Source: Treponema sp. (GTDB lineage: Bacteria > Spirochaetota > Spirochaetia > Treponematales > Treponemataceae). From it: a stretch of 31,718 nt of DNA. A program made the translations under genes and the position numbers. The DNA lies in assembly GCA_016297805.1 (NCBI GenBank), contig JAEDFX010000016.1:1-31718 (forward strand), given 5' to 3'. The notes under the pieces were generated by a model. The model was not told the DNA's origin. It searched no databases and worked only from the letters and a program-made list of their open reading frames with translations. Positions 16,421-25,028 of the stretch are shown here, in pieces (positions within the stretch are counted from its first letter, which is position 1; the number at the start of each line of letters is the position of its first letter).

Positions 16421-18177
16421 TATTCACCCCCTTCCAAATCAGCATCACCTGAGCCCTGCTGCTGGCTTTCAAATACTTCGCGATAAATCTTATTAGATTC
16501 AAGCAACTGATCGTGAGTTCCGCATCCGCTGATTTTTCCTTCATCAAGAACAAAAATAACATCAGCTTCTTTTACAGAAGAAATTCTCTGGGCAATAATG
16601 ATTTTTGTTGTATCTGGAGCAAGCTCCTTCAAGGACTTGCGTATTCTTCCTTCTGTTGCAGTATCTACAGCAGAAGTACTATCATCCAGAATCAAAATCT
16701 TAGGATTTTTAAGAAGTGCTCTGGCAATACACAAGCGCTGCTTTTGTCCGCCGGAAACATTTACACCACCCTGTCCAAGGTCTGTTTCATAACCATCTGG
16801 GAAAGACTGAACAAAAGAATCAGCATCTGCAGCTTTACAGGCTTCGATAATCTGTTCATCTGTGGCATTTTCATTACCCCAGCGAAGATTATCTTTGATT
16901 GTTCCACTGAACAGAACGTTTTTCTGCAAAACCATAGCTACTGAATCACGGAGAACTGTCATATCATAATCACGGACATTAATTCCACCAACCTTTACAG
17001 TTCCACTTAAAGTATCATACAATCGAGGTAAAAGTGAAACCAGAGTTGTTTTTGAAGAACCAGTTCCACCAATAATTCCCACAACTTGACCACTTTTTAT
17101 GGAAAGATTTATATCAGAAAGTACACAGTTATCTGCAGATTTATTGTAACTGAAGTTCACATTTTCAAATTCTACAGAGCCATCCTTTACTTCCATAACA
17201 GGATTTTCTGGATTTTTAATATCTGGAACTTCATCAAGAACTTCAATAACACGTTTGTTACAGGCTCTAACGAGTACAAGAGAAATGAAAATCATTCCAA
17301 CAAACATAAGGGCCGAAAGAACCTGAGTTACATATGTAAAGAAGCTGATTAATTCACCAGCTTTCATGCTTCCCCAGACAACCTGGCGACCACCGAACCA
17401 CATTACAGCCAGCATAGAAAGGTACATAACCAGCATCATAATTGGTCCCATAAAAATAATCACTTTCTCTGCATGAATCTGGGCACGACGCAAATCATCA
17501 GCTGATTTATAAAACTTTTCGCCTTCAAAATCGCCCCGGACATAAGCCTTTACAACACGGATACCAATAAGGTTTTCCTGAATTGCACTGTTGATTCCAT
17601 CAACTTTTTTCATCATTTTTTCAAAACGAGGATGTGCAATTGATGAAAGAGTAAAAATTCCAATAAGAATGACAGGAACGGCAAACAGGAATACTGCTGC
17701 AAGTGTCTTATTGATTCTTACAGCCATAATTGAACCGGCAATCAACATAAATGGAGAACGGACACACATATGTATGAGCATACGGTATACATTCTGAATC
17801 ATATTTACATCTGTTGTAAGACGAGTTACCAAAGAAGCCGTGCTAAATTTGTCTATATTTGCAAAAGAAAAGGACTGTATTTTTGCATAAAGACGATTTC
17901 TTAAATTATGGGCAAATCCCTGAGCGGCTCTTGTAGAAAAAACTGTTCCTAACACACCAAAACAGAGGGAAACACAGGCAAGACTGACCATTAAAAGTCC
18001 AACTTTAATAACGTATGGCAAATCTGAATTTGCAATACCTACGTCAATAATCTTAGCCATTACAAATGGAATAATAACTTCCATTACGACCTCACCAATC
18101 ATACAAATTGGCGAAAGCACGGAACTAACTACGTATTTTCTTTCCATTCCGTGCACTAATTTACTAATCTTAGACAT
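16420..18177 (-). CDS. ABC exporter subunit with degenerate ATP site
   Basis: 585 residues, half transporter and partner of the next gene. The membrane domain is about residues 15-310. The nucleotide-binding domain has Walker A GGTGSSKT (near 371) and a canonical signature VSGGQKQR (near 474), but Walker B ends ILILDDSTSAVD, with Asp in place of the catalytic Glu, and the switch His is Gln (IIAQRISS). This is the pattern of heterodimeric exporters such as TM287/288, where one composite site hydrolyses ATP poorly. The C-terminus is acidic. ATG at 18177-18175 has no strong Shine-Dalgarno. It lies 59 bases after the DUF4230-like gene, so the three genes probably form one operon. Confidence 0.9.
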   Translation of the reverse strand: MSKISKLVHGMERKYVVSSVLSPICMIGEVVMEVIIPFVMAKIIDVGIANSDLPYVIKVGLLMVSLACVSLCFGVLGTVFSTRAAQGFAHNLRNRLYAKIQSFSFANIDKFSTASLVTRLTTDVNMIQNVYRMLIHMCVRSPFMLIAGSIMAVRINKTLAAVFLFAVPVILIGIFTLSSIAHPRFEKMMKKVDGINSAIQENLIGIRVVKAYVRGDFEGEKFYKSADDLRRAQIHAEKVIIFMGPIMMLVMYLSMLAVMWFGGRQVVWGSMKAGELISFFTYVTQVLSALMFVGMIFISLVLVRACNKRVIEVLDEVPDIKNPENPVMEVKDGSVEFENVNFSYNKSADNCVLSDINLSIKSGQVVGIIGGTGSSKTTLVSLLPRLYDTLSGTVKVGGINVRDYDMTVLRDSVAMVLQKNVLFSGTIKDNLRWGNENATDEQIIEACKAADADSFVQSFPDGYETDLGQGGVNVSGGQKQRLCIARALLKNPKILILDDSTSAVDTATEGRIRKSLKELAPDTTKIIIAQRISSVKEADVIFVLDEGKISGCGTHDQLLESNKIYREVFESQQQGSGDADLEGGE

Positions 18178-18236
18178 AAGTAAAAGTTTAACGAATGTTT
18201 ATATGAAAATTCAACAAATTTTTCTAAAAAAAATTG

Positions 18237-18902
18237 TTATTTGAACAAGACTTTTTCAAAACCACAGGCCTTCATCATCTGAAAAATGATTTTTTCTGCA
18301 TAAACAGCAGCTTCCTGCAATATGCCTTCTGCAATAGAATCTTCTGCAAACTGCCTGCGTGCCTCTTCAATTTCATCAAAAATTTCCTGAGTTGTAATTG
18401 GGACAAAAATGCTTTGTTTTTCATCAAACACTTCCTGACTTACTAAATCATTACCCAGCAATTCCATAGGTGGCATTTTTACAATAAGAGTTTTACCATC
18501 TTTAGAGATATCATAAAAAACATCTGTAATATCTGCTATTCCAACCCTTAAGACTCCTGAAAATTTTACAATGCTGTAGCTTTTTGCAAAGCCTGCAGAT
18601 TTTTTTAAGGTTACAATGTCACTATATCTATATTTTGCAGTTACTAGTTCCTGACAATAAGAAAGCTGCTTTGTAACAAGAGCAGATTTCCCTTCCATAG
18701 TTACCTGAGTTATTTTCTTTACTGCAAAATTTATTCCAAAGGCAAATGCACATAATAGAAAGATTGCAACAACAATTCTGACAAAAAACTTTGTTAAAAA
18801 AGGCTTCTTTTCCTTTATCTTATTTATTTTTTCTGCCTTTTTCAGCAGCCCCTGATTCTTGTTTTGAGATGATTTACTTTTTGCTATTTTTTTATTTTCC
18901 AT
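18237..18902 (-). CDS. DUF4230-like single-pass membrane protein
   Basis: 221 residues. The N-terminus is Lys-rich (about 1-38), then one membrane helix (about 39-60, IVVAIFLLCAFAFGINF), then an extracytoplasmic domain with ALVTKQLSYCQELVTAKYRYSDIVTLK and FSGVLRVGIADI, which resemble the DUF4230 pattern of a conserved Tyr-rich segment followed by a Gly-containing strand. The C-terminal part is helical and acidic. The biochemical function of that family is not established. The gene starts 92 bases from the divergent hflK and precedes the ABC exporter genes on the same strand. A minus-strand TATAAT (18916-18911) lies only about 9 bases before the ATG, so the message may have almost no leader. 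Confidence 0.65.
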   Translation of the reverse strand: MENKKIAKSKSSQNKNQGLLKKAEKINKIKEKKPFLTKFFVRIVVAIFLLCAFAFGINFAVKKITQVTMEGKSALVTKQLSYCQELVTAKYRYSDIVTLKKSAGFAKSYSIVKFSGVLRVGIADITDVFYDISKDGKTLIVKMPPMELLGNDLVSQEVFDEKQSIFVPITTQEIFDEIEEARRQFAEDSIAEGILQEAAVYAEKIIFQMMKACGFEKVLFK

Positions 18903-18925
18903 ACCATATTATTATACTCGTTAAT

Positions 18926-18956
18926 TTGTTTTTTTGTTGTTTTTTTTCAATATAAT
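18926..18956 (+). promoter_or_regulatory. Possible hflK promoter
   Basis: TATAAT at 18951-18956 is a perfect -10 element. TTGTTT at 18926-18931 is a possible -35 with a long 19-base spacer in a T-rich tract. The region lies 39 bases before the hflK ATG, which has AGGAGA just upstream. The -10 is good, the -35 doubtful. Confidence 0.4.
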
Positions 18957-18994
18957 TAATATCTTTTAAAGAGATTTTTTTTAGGAGAATTTAT

Positions 18995-19954
18995 ATGGCT
19001 GAAGAAGAAAAAATCAAAAAAGCTAAAAAAGGAATGAGTCCTGCTATTCTTGTATGGATTATTATTCTTTTAGTTGCTATTACAGGTGGATTTTCTAGTT
19101 TCTATGTAGTTGATGAAACAGAAAATGCCGTTATTACTCGTCTTGGAAAATACACTCAGACTGTTGGTTCAGGACTTCACTACAAGCTTCCTTACGGAAT
19201 AGATAAGGCTTATACAGTTCCAGTAAAGGTTGTGCAGACAGAGCAGTTTGGTTTTAAAACTGTAAAATCAGGCCGCAATAATGAATATAAAAACAATATT
19301 GGTGCAGAAAGTACAATGCTTACTGGCGACCTTAACATTGTTGATGTTGAATGGATTATTCAGTACAGAATTGTAGACCCAAAACAGTGGCTTTTTGGAG
19401 TTTATGAAAAACAACAGACTATTCGTGATATTTCCCGCTCTGTAATCAACACTTTAGTTGGTGACCGTGCAATTCTTGATGTTATGGGAAGTGAACGAAC
19501 TTCTATTGAAACTCTTGCTCTGGATATGATGAACGAAAACTTCAAGCAGCTGGGACTTGGTATTAATGTTATTGCAGTAAAACTTCAGAATATTGTTCCA
19601 CCTAGCGGAGTTCAGGATGCCTTTGAGGATGTTAACAAGGCTACTCAGGATATGAACCGCTTTATCAATGAAGGAAAGGAAGCTTACAATGCTGAAATTC
19701 CTAAGGCACAGGGTGAAGCCGACAGACAGTTGCAGATTGCTGAAGGTTATGCTGCAGAACGTGTAAATATGGCAAAAGGTGATGTTGCCAGATTCAATGC
19801 AGTTTACGAAGAATACAAACGTTCACCAAAAGTTACAAAAGAACGTATTTACCTTGAAACAATGGATGAGATTTTTGGTTCTGAAAAGAAGCCAGAATTG
19901 ATTGACGGCGAATTAAGCAACATGCTTCCAATCAAGCAGTTGAAAAATAACTAG
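18995..19954 (+). CDS. hflK: HflK-type SPFH membrane protein
   Basis: 319 residues, typical for HflK. A short Lys-rich cytoplasmic N-terminus, one membrane helix (about 18-40, VWIIILLVAITGGFSSFYVV), then the SPFH/band-7 domain starting DETENAVITRLGKY and GLHYKLPYGIDKAY, with the coiled-coil region LQNIVPPSGVQDAFEDVNKA and YNAEIPKAQGEADRQLQIAEGYAAERV. HflK and HflC form a large membrane cage around the FtsH protease in bacteria and modulate its access to substrates. AGGAGA precedes the ATG. hflC follows after 12 bases, and the two should be co-transcribed. Confidence 0.93.
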   Translation: MAEEEKIKKAKKGMSPAILVWIIILLVAITGGFSSFYVVDETENAVITRLGKYTQTVGSGLHYKLPYGIDKAYTVPVKVVQTEQFGFKTVKSGRNNEYKNNIGAESTMLTGDLNIVDVEWIIQYRIVDPKQWLFGVYEKQQTIRDISRSVINTLVGDRAILDVMGSERTSIETLALDMMNENFKQLGLGINVIAVKLQNIVPPSGVQDAFEDVNKATQDMNRFINEGKEAYNAEIPKAQGEADRQLQIAEGYAAERVNMAKGDVARFNAVYEEYKRSPKVTKERIYLETMDEIFGSEKKPELIDGELSNMLPIKQLKNN

Positions 19955-19966
19955 AGAGGTGAGGAC

Positions 19967-20956
19967 ATGGCAAAAGCAATGAAAAAATTTATTGGATGGT
20001 TAATTACAATCGTAATTCTTTTAATTGTCCTTCTTTTTATGGGACCTCTTTACATTGTAAACGAAGGAAATCAGGTTGTTGTTACACGCTTTGGTAGTAT
20101 TGTAAATACTCACACAGAAGCAGGCCTGTATTTTAAGATTCCATTTCTTGATGTAGTTACAACTTACCCAAAACTGGTTCTTTCTCTTGATGGAGATGAA
20201 CAGCGTATTCCTACTAAGGAAAACCAGTTTATTATAGTAGATACTACATCTCGCTGGAGAATTTCAGATCCTGCAAAATTCTATCAGAACTTTACAACTC
20301 TGGAAAATGCTTACAACAAGTTGTCGGATATTATAGATTCTTCTTGCCGAACAGTTATTACTCAGAACCGTCTTAGTGAAATTGTCCGTTCTTCAAACAT
20401 CATTAATGAAGCAAAGACCCCTGTTGAAGAAGAAGATGAAGAAACAAAAGAAATTGATAATCTTGTAAATGAATCTACAGCAAATGAAGTAGTAACTAAA
20501 GGTCGTAGTGAGCTTTGCCGCCTTATGACTGTAGAAGCAAATAAGCTTGTTCCAGAATACGGTATTGATTTGATTGATATTGTACCTCGCCAGATTAAAT
20601 ATTCTGATGAGCTTACAGAATCAGTTTACAACAGAATGATTAAGGATCGTAATCAGGTTGCCCAGGCATACCGTTCTCTTGGAGAAGGTAAAAAGGCTGA
20701 ATGGCTTGGTCGTCTTGAAAGCGATAAACGTACAATAGCATCTGAAGCATACCGAAAGTCAGAAGAGATTAAGGGTAATGCCGATGCTGAAGCCGCTGCA
20801 ATTTATGCAACAGCTTACAACAAAGATCCTGAATTCTATGCATTCTGGAAGAGTATGGAATCTTACAAAAACAATTTGAAAGATTACCCTGCTACATACA
20901 GTACAAAAATGGATTACTTTAAGTATCTTTATAATGCTGACGGAAAGAAAAACTAA
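19967..20956 (+). CDS. hflC: HflC-type SPFH membrane protein
   Basis: 329 residues. Membrane helix at about 7-30 (LITIVILLIVLLFMGPLYIV), then SPFH domain: NEGNQVVVTRFGSI, GLYFKIPFLDVV, DTTSRWRISDP. An acidic insert (about 145-165, VEEEDEETKEID) lies in the loop region, and the C-terminal half has the HflC features SVYNRMIKDRNQVAQAYRS and EGKKAEWLGRLESDKRTIASEAYRKSEEIKG. Partner of HflK. Start supported by GAGGTGAGG six or so bases upstream. Its stop overlaps the ATG of the next gene by one base, suggesting that the downstream membrane protein is made with it. Confidence 0.93.
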   Translation: MAKAMKKFIGWLITIVILLIVLLFMGPLYIVNEGNQVVVTRFGSIVNTHTEAGLYFKIPFLDVVTTYPKLVLSLDGDEQRIPTKENQFIIVDTTSRWRISDPAKFYQNFTTLENAYNKLSDIIDSSCRTVITQNRLSEIVRSSNIINEAKTPVEEEDEETKEIDNLVNESTANEVVTKGRSELCRLMTVEANKLVPEYGIDLIDIVPRQIKYSDELTESVYNRMIKDRNQVAQAYRSLGEGKKAEWLGRLESDKRTIASEAYRKSEEIKGNADAEAAAIYATAYNKDPEFYAFWKSMESYKNNLKDYPATYSTKMDYFKYLYNADGKKN

Positions 20957-22647
20957 TGAAAATTGTATCAATTGCTGATGATGAATTAAGACTCTGCTCT
21001 AATCTGGATGAATATATTTTTGGTAAAACAAATTATGATTCTATTGTTTCTCAAGAAGCATATATTTTTGATGGAAAGAATTTTTCTGTATGGAACTTTG
21101 AAGAAGTAAAATCTTTCAATGTTGAAGGAAAAACCGAGCGGATTGTTTTCTACTGTGGAAAAAATCCTCTTTCCAGCAATGCAAAAACTCTTCTTGAATA
21201 TTTTGATGAGGGTGGCGAGGCTTTATATAAAGCTGTTTATGCAGTTTGTGAAGCCCTGACCGCTGCAGCAAAAAATGGAAACAAAATTGCAATAACTGGA
21301 GCAGGAGGTATTCTTGTTGATTTATCAGCAGCTGATACTAAGGTTCTTTTCTTGCCAGAAGATTTATTTAAATATTCGGTAAATGGTCTTTCAAAAGAAG
21401 AAGTTTACCAGCAGAATGGTGGCTGGATAAACGAAACTCTACAAGGTTTGCCAGCACTATGTTTTGAACGGGGAGTCATCTTGTATAAATTAATTTCCGG
21501 TCACTTCCCTTTTACTTCCATTGATATTGTTGAACGCAATGCAGATATTCTTGACCAGAAGTTTCTTCCACTTGAACTTACAGCAAATGGAATCAACAGT
21601 CGTTTTGCCTATGAAGTAAATAAAGCATTAAAACTGAATTCCAACGTTGTAAATATTCCAGGTAAAAAACAGAAGGGAAAAACCAGCGAAGAGCTTACAC
21701 CAACAGCAGATTTCCCACTGGATCAGCTGGAAGAAAATTATAAAGCAGCTCAGAACAGTAAACTAAATGACTCAGACCTTGCAGAAAAAGCCGCGTCTTA
21801 TATGAAAATGCAGGACTCCAAGATTACTGCAAAACGTAGATTCCGAAGAAATTCTGCAACATATGCAACAATTACTGTAATAGCACTGATACTGGCATTT
21901 TTCGTTTACGACACAGTTCGTTCTAAACAGTCAGAAGCAACCTCTAAAGGACTAACATCTACTCAGGTTATTCAGGCTTTTCTTTACAGCACAAACACAA
22001 AACAAAATACCGTTATGTCAAATCTGGTAAAAGGCAAAAACCCTCAAAGACCAATTGATACAATAAGTCAGATTTATGTTCTAGATAAACAGCGTAAAAC
22101 TTATGAAAAAGATAACGGATTTGCCTATCCTGAAAACTGGCTTTTGTATTCCACTGATGAAGTAAAATACAATCGTTCTGGTGTTTACGGAATTACAAAT
22201 GCAAGAATTGACGGAACACCTGTTGAGTTGAAAGTAAAGATATATCAGAAAAATGAAAATCCTGAACCTATTACTCAGGAAGGTTCTGTAACCTTGGAAG
22301 ATGGATTAAAATCTGTTCACAAAGTACAGTATTATCTTATTCATACAGAAGGCGAAGCAAATGGTTTCGTCGTAGAAGATGTTACAGAGCTCTATACCCT
22401 TACATATATAAAAGACAGATGGCTCATTACCGAAATTTCCACAGAATCAGAAGTAATTCCAGTAAAAAACAGCAGTTTTAAAAATGATTATTTCAATCAG
22501 CTGGTAATTGACGAAGGTGATGCTATAAAGGCCGTTGGAAATTTACGCAGCAAATACAAATGGTTACCAACAGAAGCTGCAATGCAGGCCGAAAAAGAAT
22601 TACTAGAATATAAAGCTTTACATCCTTTTGATGATTTAGGCTTCTAA
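20956..22647 (+). CDS. Membrane protein with possible pseudokinase domain, coupled to hflKC
   Basis: 563 residues; ATG overlaps the hflC stop (TAATG). The N-terminal half (about 1-230) is cytoplasmic and has segments such as GNKIAITGAGGILVDLS, GGWINETLQGLPALCFERGVILYKLISGHFPF that recall the C-lobe layout of Ser/Thr kinases (a GLPALCF...LYKLISG.FPF helix), but I see no Gly loop, HRD or DFG, so if a kinase fold it would be inactive. A basic stretch KRRFRR precedes the single membrane helix at about 301-320. The remaining 240 residues would be extracytoplasmic with beta-rich character. I do not recognise a named family. Co-translation with hflKC suggests a role near the FtsH quality-control complex, which is inference. 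Confidence 0.7.
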   Translation: MKIVSIADDELRLCSNLDEYIFGKTNYDSIVSQEAYIFDGKNFSVWNFEEVKSFNVEGKTERIVFYCGKNPLSSNAKTLLEYFDEGGEALYKAVYAVCEALTAAAKNGNKIAITGAGGILVDLSAADTKVLFLPEDLFKYSVNGLSKEEVYQQNGGWINETLQGLPALCFERGVILYKLISGHFPFTSIDIVERNADILDQKFLPLELTANGINSRFAYEVNKALKLNSNVVNIPGKKQKGKTSEELTPTADFPLDQLEENYKAAQNSKLNDSDLAEKAASYMKMQDSKITAKRRFRRNSATYATITVIALILAFFVYDTVRSKQSEATSKGLTSTQVIQAFLYSTNTKQNTVMSNLVKGKNPQRPIDTISQIYVLDKQRKTYEKDNGFAYPENWLLYSTDEVKYNRSGVYGITNARIDGTPVELKVKIYQKNENPEPITQEGSVTLEDGLKSVHKVQYYLIHTEGEANGFVVEDVTELYTLTYIKDRWLITEISTESEVIPVKNSSFKNDYFNQLVIDEGDAIKAVGNLRSKYKWLPTEAAMQAEKELLEYKALHPFDDLGF

Positions 22648-22681
22648 TTTTATTTTGACACATACTACATATTTTGTCATA

Positions 22682-22710
22682 TTGACTTAAAGTTGTATCT
22701 TGGTTATTAT
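22682..22710 (+). promoter_or_regulatory. Sigma-70-type promoter of the carboxyltransferase gene
   Basis: TTGACT at 22682-22687, a 17-base spacer and TATTAT at 22705-22710 form a near-consensus promoter 18 bases before the ATG at 22729. A second TTGACA lies just upstream (22655-22660), with CATATT at 22678-22683 as a poorer -10. Ribosome site AGAGGT at 22719-22724. Confidence 0.6.
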
Positions 22711-22728
22711 TTTATATAAGAGGTAAAC

Positions 22729-24219
22729 ATGGAATACAATATTGAAAAACAGCATGCAAAAGGCAAAATGCATGCTATTGAACGTATCAATGCTCTTTGT
22801 GATAAAGACACATTTGTTGAAACTTATCAGGGTGTAAAACACAACTGTACAAGTTTTGGTATGGATAAAAAAGAAATTCCTTATGACGGTGTAATCACTG
22901 GATTTGGAAAAATCAACGGTCGTAAAGTTGCCGTATATGCTCAGGACTTTACAGTTCAGGGTGGTTCTTTAGGACATATGCATGGTCGCAAGATTGCTGA
23001 CCTTACAAAAATGGCAATTGATGCCCGTTGTCCTGTAATCGGAATCAACGATTCGGGTGGAGCTCGTATTCAGGAAGGTGTAGAAGCTCTTGGTGGTTAC
23101 GGTAACGTATTCAATCAGAACGTACGTGCTTCTGGTGCTATTCCTCAGATTTCTATCATTGCTGGTCCTTGTGCTGGTGGTGCTGTTTATTCACCTGGAA
23201 TTACAGACTTTATCTTTACTGTTGATCAGGTAACACAGATGTTCATTACAGGTCCAAAGGTTGTTAAATCTGTAATGTTCATGGACATTTCTGCAGAAGA
23301 CCTTGGTGGAGCTGGAATTCACGCTTCAAAATCTGGTGTATCTCACTTCCGCTGTGAATCAGAAAAATCTTGTTATGAAGAAGTTCGCCGTCTTTTGGAC
23401 TACATTCCTCATTACTTTGGTGACAAAATTGAACCAAAAGCTGACTTCAAATTCAATGCTAAAAAAGCAGAAAAACGTATTCAGGAAATCCTGCCAGAAA
23501 ATCCACGCCAGGGATACGATGTTCGTGAAGTTATTAACTGCGTAATTGATGAAGATTCATTCCTTGAAATCATGAAAGAATTTGCAATCAACTGTGTAGT
23601 TGGATTTGGTAAAATTGAAGGCCGTACAGTAGGTATCGTTGCTAACAACCCTAAAGGACTTGGTGGTGTTCTTGACTGTGATGCTTCAGATAAAATTGCA
23701 CGCTTTATCCGCTACTGTGACTCATTCGATATTCCACTTTTGACTTTCGTTGATGTACCAGGATTCATTCCAGGTCCACAGGAAGAACAGAAAGGTATTA
23801 TCCGCCACGGTGCAAAAGTTATTTACGCTTACTCAGAAGCAACTGTTCCAAAGCTTACAGTTATCTTGCGTAAGGCATACGGTGGAGCTTACATTGCCAT
23901 GTGTTCTAAACACCTTGGTGCAGACTTTGTTTACGCTTGGCCAAAGGCAGAAATTGCAGTAATGGGTGCTGAAGGTGCAATCGAAATCTTGTACGCTAAA
24001 GAATTGAAGGACCCTAACAAGGCTCAGGAAGTTGCTGATGCTACAGCTAAATATAAGAACGAAATCATGACTCCTTATATTGCTGCAGAACGTGGTTACA
24101 TCACAGAAATCATTCAGCCAGAAGAAACTCGTAAACGTATTGTTGCCAGCTTCGACTTCCTTGAAACAAAGATTTTCACAAACAAACCTTTGAAGAAGCA
24201 CGGAAATATTCCTCTCTAA
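22729..24219 (+). CDS. Acyl-CoA carboxyltransferase subunit (propionyl-CoA carboxylase beta or decarboxylase alpha type)
   Basis: 496 residues of the carboxyltransferase fold. Two crotonase-like halves: N-terminal with GVITGFGKINGRKVAVYAQDFT, GSLGHMHGRKI, INDSGGARIQEG and IAGPCAGGAVYSPG (oxyanion glycines); C-terminal with VVGFGKIEGRTVGIVANN, VDVPGFIPGPQEE and RKAYGGAYIAM. Such subunits move a carboxyl group between biotin and an acyl-CoA. The sequence does not decide between propionyl-CoA carboxylase beta, methylmalonyl-CoA decarboxylase alpha or a related enzyme. The N-terminus is slightly short (KQHAKGKMHAIERI starts almost at once). Biotin carboxylase, biotin carrier or sodium-pump genes are absent nearby, so its partners are elsewhere. 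It has its own promoter and a convergent terminator. Confidence 0.9.
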   Translation: MEYNIEKQHAKGKMHAIERINALCDKDTFVETYQGVKHNCTSFGMDKKEIPYDGVITGFGKINGRKVAVYAQDFTVQGGSLGHMHGRKIADLTKMAIDARCPVIGINDSGGARIQEGVEALGGYGNVFNQNVRASGAIPQISIIAGPCAGGAVYSPGITDFIFTVDQVTQMFITGPKVVKSVMFMDISAEDLGGAGIHASKSGVSHFRCESEKSCYEEVRRLLDYIPHYFGDKIEPKADFKFNAKKAEKRIQEILPENPRQGYDVREVINCVIDEDSFLEIMKEFAINCVVGFGKIEGRTVGIVANNPKGLGGVLDCDASDKIARFIRYCDSFDIPLLTFVDVPGFIPGPQEEQKGIIRHGAKVIYAYSEATVPKLTVILRKAYGGAYIAMCSKHLGADFVYAWPKAEIAVMGAEGAIEILYAKELKDPNKAQEVADATAKYKNEIMTPYIAAERGYITEIIQPEETRKRIVASFDFLETKIFTNKPLKKHGNIPL

Positions 24220-24236
24220 TAGAAGGATTTCTAAAA

Positions 24237-25028
24237 CTAAAAGGTAATAAATGCGGCCTGCACGGTAAACTTATCGGGCAGGCCGTTTAATTTTGTCTCC
24301 CGCCGATTTGAACCGTAAAATCCATCTTTAGAACAACAGGTACAGTCTGGATGAATATAAATATTTTCTTTTGGAACGCCAGCCTGTATTAAGCTTGCAA
24401 GATTCGCCTTTTCCAGAGACAGGCGATATAATTTTCCCCCACCATTATTCCAGTCCACCTTTGTTCCCGCTTCAAGCTCACTTACGCATTCTGGAGTAAA
24501 TGTTTCTGAAAAATATTTGGCACGTTCTTCATTTACTATATAACAGCAGTCATGAATATGAGGCCCTATTGATACACAGAAATCTTCGATTTTTGAACCA
24601 TAGTTTTGAACTGCCAGATTAATTGCATCCACTGCAATTCCAGTTCCTTTCCATCCAGAATGAACAATTCCAAAAACTCCGGATACAGAATCATACAAAT
24701 AAATAGGAACACAATCAGCAACGGTTATAGTAGGAATTAAATTTTTATTCGTAGTAATAAGCCCGTCACCTATTTTTCCAAAAGAATCAGAAGAAGAATT
24801 TATATCGTATACAATATGTGTATGCTCCAGCTGTACCGGAACAAATACTTTTCCCCTATAAAGAACTGAAAGTTGATTCAATACCGATTTTCGAATTGGA
24901 TTATCTTCATTCCAGCGGAATCGCATAGATCCTGCAGAACGGACTGTCATGCCACAAACGGGAGCGTTATCAAGTTTTATATTATTCTTTATGAAAGGAA
25001 TTGTTATATAATCAGTAAAATCAGCCAT
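24237..25028 (-). CDS. pgeF: Laccase-domain (PgeF/YlmD-type) protein
   Basis: 263 residues from the ATG at 25028-25026 (MADFTDY); an ATG at 25043 would add five residues. Either start overlaps the stop of the upstream gene, implying translational coupling; no clear Shine-Dalgarno. The family core is clear: TVADCVPIYLYD, FGIVHSGWKGTG, VSIGPHIHDCCY and a Cys-rich end HPDCTCCSKDGFYGSNRRE. The His-Cys-His set forms the metal and catalytic site of the DUF152/Cu-oxidase_4 family, whose members act as purine nucleoside-processing enzymes, with peptidoglycan-precursor editing reported for PgeF. Which activity applies here cannot be read from the sequence. Its 3' end contains the terminator of the convergent gene. 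Confidence 0.85.
   Translation of the reverse strand: MADFTDYITIPFIKNNIKLDNAPVCGMTVRSAGSMRFRWNEDNPIRKSVLNQLSVLYRGKVFVPVQLEHTHIVYDINSSSDSFGKIGDGLITTNKNLIPTITVADCVPIYLYDSVSGVFGIVHSGWKGTGIAVDAINLAVQNYGSKIEDFCVSIGPHIHDCCYIVNEERAKYFSETFTPECVSELEAGTKVDWNNGGGKLYRLSLEKANLASLIQAGVPKENIYIHPDCTCCSKDGFYGSNRRETKLNGLPDKFTVQAAFITF
24254..24294 (+). terminator. Terminator of the carboxyltransferase gene inside the convergent pgeF 3' end
   Basis: CGGCCTGC (24254-24261) pairs perfectly with GCAGGCCG (24278-24285), followed by TTTAATTTT (24286-24294). It lies 35 bases after the carboxyltransferase stop and within the last codons of the opposite-strand gene, so the sequence has both coding and termination roles. 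Confidence 0.6.
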
